Shown here in pieces: positions 59,954 through 64,000 of a stretch of DNA of 64,000 nucleotides. Source of the DNA: Isoetes taiwanensis (taxonomy: Eukaryota > Streptophyta > Lycopodiopsida > Isoetales > Isoetaceae); the NCBI GenBank assembly GCA_021234155.1, contig JAJEKV010000019.1, positions 19,839,359-19,903,358 of the forward strand, given 5' to 3'. The notes beneath the pieces were generated by a model, which was given only the letters and a program-made list of their open reading frames with translations, ran no database searches and had not been told where the DNA came from. A program made the position numbers and the translations under genes. Positions within the stretch are counted from its first letter, which is position 1, and every line of letters begins with the position of its first letter.

Positions 59954-62900
59954 ACGATGGCTAATTTGAAGTCCCCTAAGTCACGGAAAATTCGCATTCT
60001 TGGTTTATGCGGGTAACGCTTCTGAAACCTCGCACCTTTGTCGCATTAGTCGATTCTAAGCAGTTCCCGTGTTCTCGGCTACTTCATGCAGTAATCTCCA
60101 ATCGACGGCGCAAACAATCAGTCGCATCTAAGAAACTTGGGAGTCCAGAATCTCTCAACCTCGAACTCCTCGCGATCATCAATCTCGACCGTGATGGAGG
60201 TGGAGGTACTTCGATCCCGAAATGGATTCGCCATATAGGGTTCTAACAAAGACACATATGAAACACCTGCGAAGCCGGACTGATGGCGAAGCTCCAGACG
60301 GAAAGCGCGATCACCAACTCCTCGCTCAATGATCCGATAGGGGACCTGTCGAATGAAGCTTGTTACATATGGCAGTCATTCAAGAATCCCCGGACGCAAG
60401 CAAGATCAATTAACCGCAAAATGAGGAGCCGGCCCCGACATGTTGATCCTCGCATGATGACGATAACGGTTTGGGCTCCTGAGGATGGTGTTGAATGTCA
60501 TCCAAGCATGCGAGCTTCTCGAGCTCGTTCCTGTGACTGATTGACTGAAGTCATATCCTCGAGCACCAAAGACCACCGTGATGCATGCTTCTAAATTAAT
60601 AAAGAACGGTCCGCCCCTCGGTGGAGGCATGGACAGAATTATTATAAGCAATTCCGCCAGTAGCCAATCAACCCGCCTATCCCGGCTGTGGATAATTGAT
60701 GAAGCATCGCGCAACACGCTTGCTGGTTTGATTAGTGCGCCCACCGTCTATTGGCTCTGGATGATGTCCGGAGAGCTTAACGCTCCACATGCAAGAGCGT
60801 ACAGACGCTTCCAAACCGGCAACAAATTGAGGGTCGCTGTCAATCGACAATGTTAATCGGGTAAGCCATGGAGTCAACCACCTCGAAGCAAGAGAACCGC
60901 CGGTATCACCTAGAGATAGAAGGCCGCATGAACTAAATGCGCCATATCTTGGAAAACGGTCAACAACAATCGTGGATGGCGCCATGGCCTGGAGTATGGA
61001 AGCTCGACAAATAAAATCCACCGGGGCCACTCTTCCGCCGACCGGCCGGAACCGGTAAAGGCTGAAGTAGGCCATGAGGAAGATGCCTTTGGAACCTTGG
61101 CTCGACAAACAGCATGTCACAGATCAATAAAAGCTTCGATGAAATGACGAAGATTCGCCACCAATACTCGACTAATAAGTCTAAGAGTCTTGCTTACTCC
61201 GAAAGTGTCCGGCCAGAGGGTAAATCATGGTGCAAGCCCGAAGAACTCGAAGCCTAGAAGCACCATCTCGCACATATAGAAGCCCATCATCGAGCAGAGT
61301 CCATCTCGGGAACTCCTCAAACCATCATAGTCCGATCCCATCTCGCCGAAAGAGGATGATGCAAATGGCCAAGGTGTAAGAATACATCTTGGTTTCGCCG
61401 GATCGAGGGCAGAAATGCTCTAACGACCCAACAAGGCTGGAACTTCATGAGGCCTCCTAACAAAGTGAGAGCCATAAGTCGAACCGACAGTTCCTTAAAA
61501 TAACTCCGGGTGGATTACCGATCATATGCGTGATCACCTAGTTTGGGCTCAAGGTAGGAGCCGCCGACAAGGTGACCGCTTTCCTTGAGGGATCCAGACG
61601 TGCCTGATCACGCATCAAATCAATCCGGATAATACTTTGAGTATGCCACCGGCGACTCGCTGAGCACTCGAAAGCAGATCAAAATATTCAGATTCGTGAT
61701 CCGTAGATCAGGACCTTATAAGGAGATCCTCCAGAAACGCTCAATTCTCTAAAAAATCCACTATCGCCAACAAACTCCCTTTGTCATAAATGGGATAGTT
61801 GATTTCAAACAAATCCATGGAATGATAGGCTTATTGATGCAATTCATGGTCATCCCCCTCAGGATGATCCCACCAAGCGCAAAAATCAAGCATCCGTCAA
61901 TAACATATGGATCTGTGTTGATTCCGCATATTGAACTGGCCGCGCAGGAAAGCATGCTTCGTGGTAACAAAAGTGCATTCCGCCTAATAAATTCATTCAA
62001 TGGCAATTCTGACAGCGAGGTTGTCAAAGGAAGAGCACTCCTATCAATCCCGATGAAAACGCCGAAATTGGCAAACCTAAAACAATCAACATCTCGAACG
62101 GATGAAGGTGTTTCTTTGCCACCTGCACGTTATTGACCTTTCGATCGATAAAGACTCCATGGTGTGATGCGAGCAGCGCCGTATGAACTCCACATTATCC
62201 CGCTTGAACTCGCACTTCAAGTTTGGCATATAATCCATGCTATTTAAGCTTTTTGAAGGACTCGTCAACATATTCTTTCATGTTCTTCGAGTCTTAGAAT
62301 AAATAAGGATATCATCCAAATAGATGATAATAAAGTGCTCCAAGAACTCAAAACATCATTGGCCATATACCGGAATATCACGAGCATTGTAAGTCCAAAC
62401 GCATAACTGTACTCAAATGGCCATACCGGTGCACGCTATCGCTTCCACCATCACCCTCCCGGATCCTAATAAGATTATAGGAACCCCGAAGATCAATCTC
62501 GTGAAAAATAGTAGCGACTCCTCGAGTCGCTCCAACAACTCGATCGAGAAGCGGATTATTGAGGCCACGATAATCATATGACCGACGCAAATAACCATCC
62601 TTCTTTGACGAAGATAGGCTACCAGCCAGGGATCTAGAATGTCAATGAAGCTGGCTAAAATTCTCTAATATAGTCCCAAGAAAACTCTTTAACTCCGCGG
62701 AGATAGACCATATATCGGACCATATGGCGGCGTGGGTCCCCCGGCCGCAAATCAATAGGACAATCATATGGACGATGCTCGAGTTTGGTCGCCTTGACTT
62801 TGTCAAAACATCGAGAAGTCGCCATATTTATCTCGAGCATTGGATAGACTACCGATGTCGAAGCTAGCCGAAGGGTGAACTCGATTTGATCTTGCCTTCT

Positions 62901-64000
62901 AGATTTATCAAAACCGCTGGTTTGTCTTCAGATACTTAACCGAGGGCATGAAGAAACCTCCACAAAAGCATGAGCAGAAATTACGAACATGAGCAGAGTA
63001 ACCGAAATGAACTGATCAAGAACCGAGCAGGAACATGGATCGAGCAAGAACCGGAGCAGAGCGTTAAACTGAACTGGAGCAAGAGCGGTGAACTAGAGTC
63101 GGAGCCGGGATACCATCAAGAACATGATCAACTGGGCATGAACCGGAACAGAGGCAAGAGGCGGATCGTAACATGGAACAAAGAAGGGACGGAGTCGTGG
63201 GCCCACGACATCGCACCTGATCAAGTCGATGTTGGTGTAGAGACCTAATCAGCATGAACCGAACTAGAGCTAGAACTTCAACAAATCGAAATGATCTAGT
63301 ACGCCAATCAATCAAGGGTTATGTAGGCCTCGAGCCGTATGCACTCCAAAACTATTGGCTACGAGGGCTACAGCGGCAATGAGATTGAAGGAAATACGAC
63401 AAGAAACTCCTCAACAAAATCAAGAGGCTAAAGACATCTGCGGATCGCACCCGAGGAGATCTCTCCCGCCCATCAATCACTCTCATGTACAGGATGCTCA
63501 ACCTTGTTTCTGTGAGATGATGCTACATCGGCAAATGCATCTATCCATAAAGCAAGCATTTCCACCACAATCAAGTTGCACCAACACTCTGCAATTCTCC
63601 AACTTCCGGGATTTCAATGATATAGGGATGAAGAATGCCTTGCTGACCTTATCTGATGGAATAAACATGTCAGAAATGTGGAAGAGTCCGAGAAAAGGTG
63701 GCCACCGACGAGACTCCTACCACTCTGACCAGCCCCCAAGCTCCAACGGGATTTAGGTCACACAGGCATCCACGAGCTTATATGGCCAGCCTCCACGAGG
63801 CAAAGATTAGCCTCTCTCCGACGCCGCCGGGCGGCGTGATATGGGTCCTCGAATCAGCCCGATCAATCAGATAGGCTCAGTCCAGATCCGCTTTTGTGAT
63901 TCTACGATAGGGCCGAAGGCGAAGCATAGGCCAGTAATTGGAAAGACCCGGACCACGCCTTCTTCTTGCCTACGCTCAAGAGCCGATTATCAGCCACCGG
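59954..64000 (-). pseudogene. Ty3/gypsy chromovirus-like pol, decayed
   Basis: Domains are readable in correct order on the minus strand: EHRPYDCPIDLRPGD (62760-62720 region), RT with DYRGLNN, EIDLRGSYNLIRIREGD and the catalytic IIYLDDILIYS (near 62320), then AKLKCEFKRDNVEF. RNase H region pieces lie at 61.5-62.1 kb. Integrase core pieces IVVDRF, DPQFV, HHPEPIDGG and CFINYP lie at 60.68-61.12 kb. C-terminal EEFEVER-like chromodomain-edge sequence lies at 60.0-60.3 kb. Numerous deletions of a few to about 20 bases remove conserved residues and shift frame, so no protein is made. 62.9-64.0 kb should hold the protease/gag end but is not readable; it includes a degenerate GAGCAnGAAC-type repeat (62985-63180). 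The element continues past the window. Confidence 0.75.

Overview
The window reads as nuclear DNA of a land plant with a large, repeat-rich genome. Short exons are separated by GT-AG introns, and AT-rich spacers and nested transposable elements fill most of the sequence. The recognisable host genes are plant families: a BAHD acyltransferase, an FSH1-type serine hydrolase and the complex I subunit GRIM-19/NDUFA13. Two decayed DUF7869-like genes and the general TE mix would fit a seed-free plant (fern, lycophyte or bryophyte). That placement is inference; nothing here fixes the species.

Layout. 0.6-1.9 kb: frameshifted DUF7869-like pseudogene (-). 2.2-6.2 kb: element bounded by long inverted repeats and holding five equal 68-bp palindromes. 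6.6-9.5 kb: three satellite-like tracts, one of them a run of heat-shock-element modules, plus a tRNA-like SINE head. 10-13.1 kb: a second DUF7869-like gene (+), split by a 5'-truncated LINE with an (ATTCT)n tail. 16.4-20.3 kb: tandem and segmental repeats. 21.1-22.8 kb: seven-exon FSH1 hydrolase (-). 25.4-28 kb: PIF/Harbinger transposase remnant and a second LINE 3' end. 28.6-31.1 kb: 1.2-kb tandem duplication immediately upstream of a two-exon BAHD gene (31.46-33.02 kb, +). 33.6 kb: Helitron-type 3' terminus. 36.3-40.2 kb: longer LINE copy (5' tandem repeats, endonuclease, start of RT), cut off by an LTR retrotransposon with a 668-bp hAT-like MITE at the junction.

40.9-59.4 kb is organised by a minus-strand LTR retrotransposon family. 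LTR_A (40903-42433) has an adjacent polypurine tract. LTR_B (54700-56177) has an adjacent tRNA-iMet primer-binding site. No pol was seen between them. A leader array of 66-nt hairpins, period about 200-214 bp, is split into two halves by a 6.4-kb block. That block carries an unusual histone H3-like gene (47655-48287, -), a Helitron terminus, LINE tails and the GRIM-19 gene (53121-53733, -). From 59.45 kb a decayed Ty3/gypsy chromovirus-like element is inserted into the B copy. Its 3' LTR carries a perfect four-module heat-shock element upstream of a TATA box.

Three items stand out. The H3-like gene combines an H3-mimic N-terminus (Lys4 replaced by Glu), a long charged insert, an in-frame TAA and a complete histone fold behind a telo-box/TATA promoter. 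The BAHD enzyme has Glu in place of the catalytic His of HXXXD. Heat-shock-element arrays occur in two repeat contexts. All assignments come from reading the sequence and from knowledge of the families; no database search was run.
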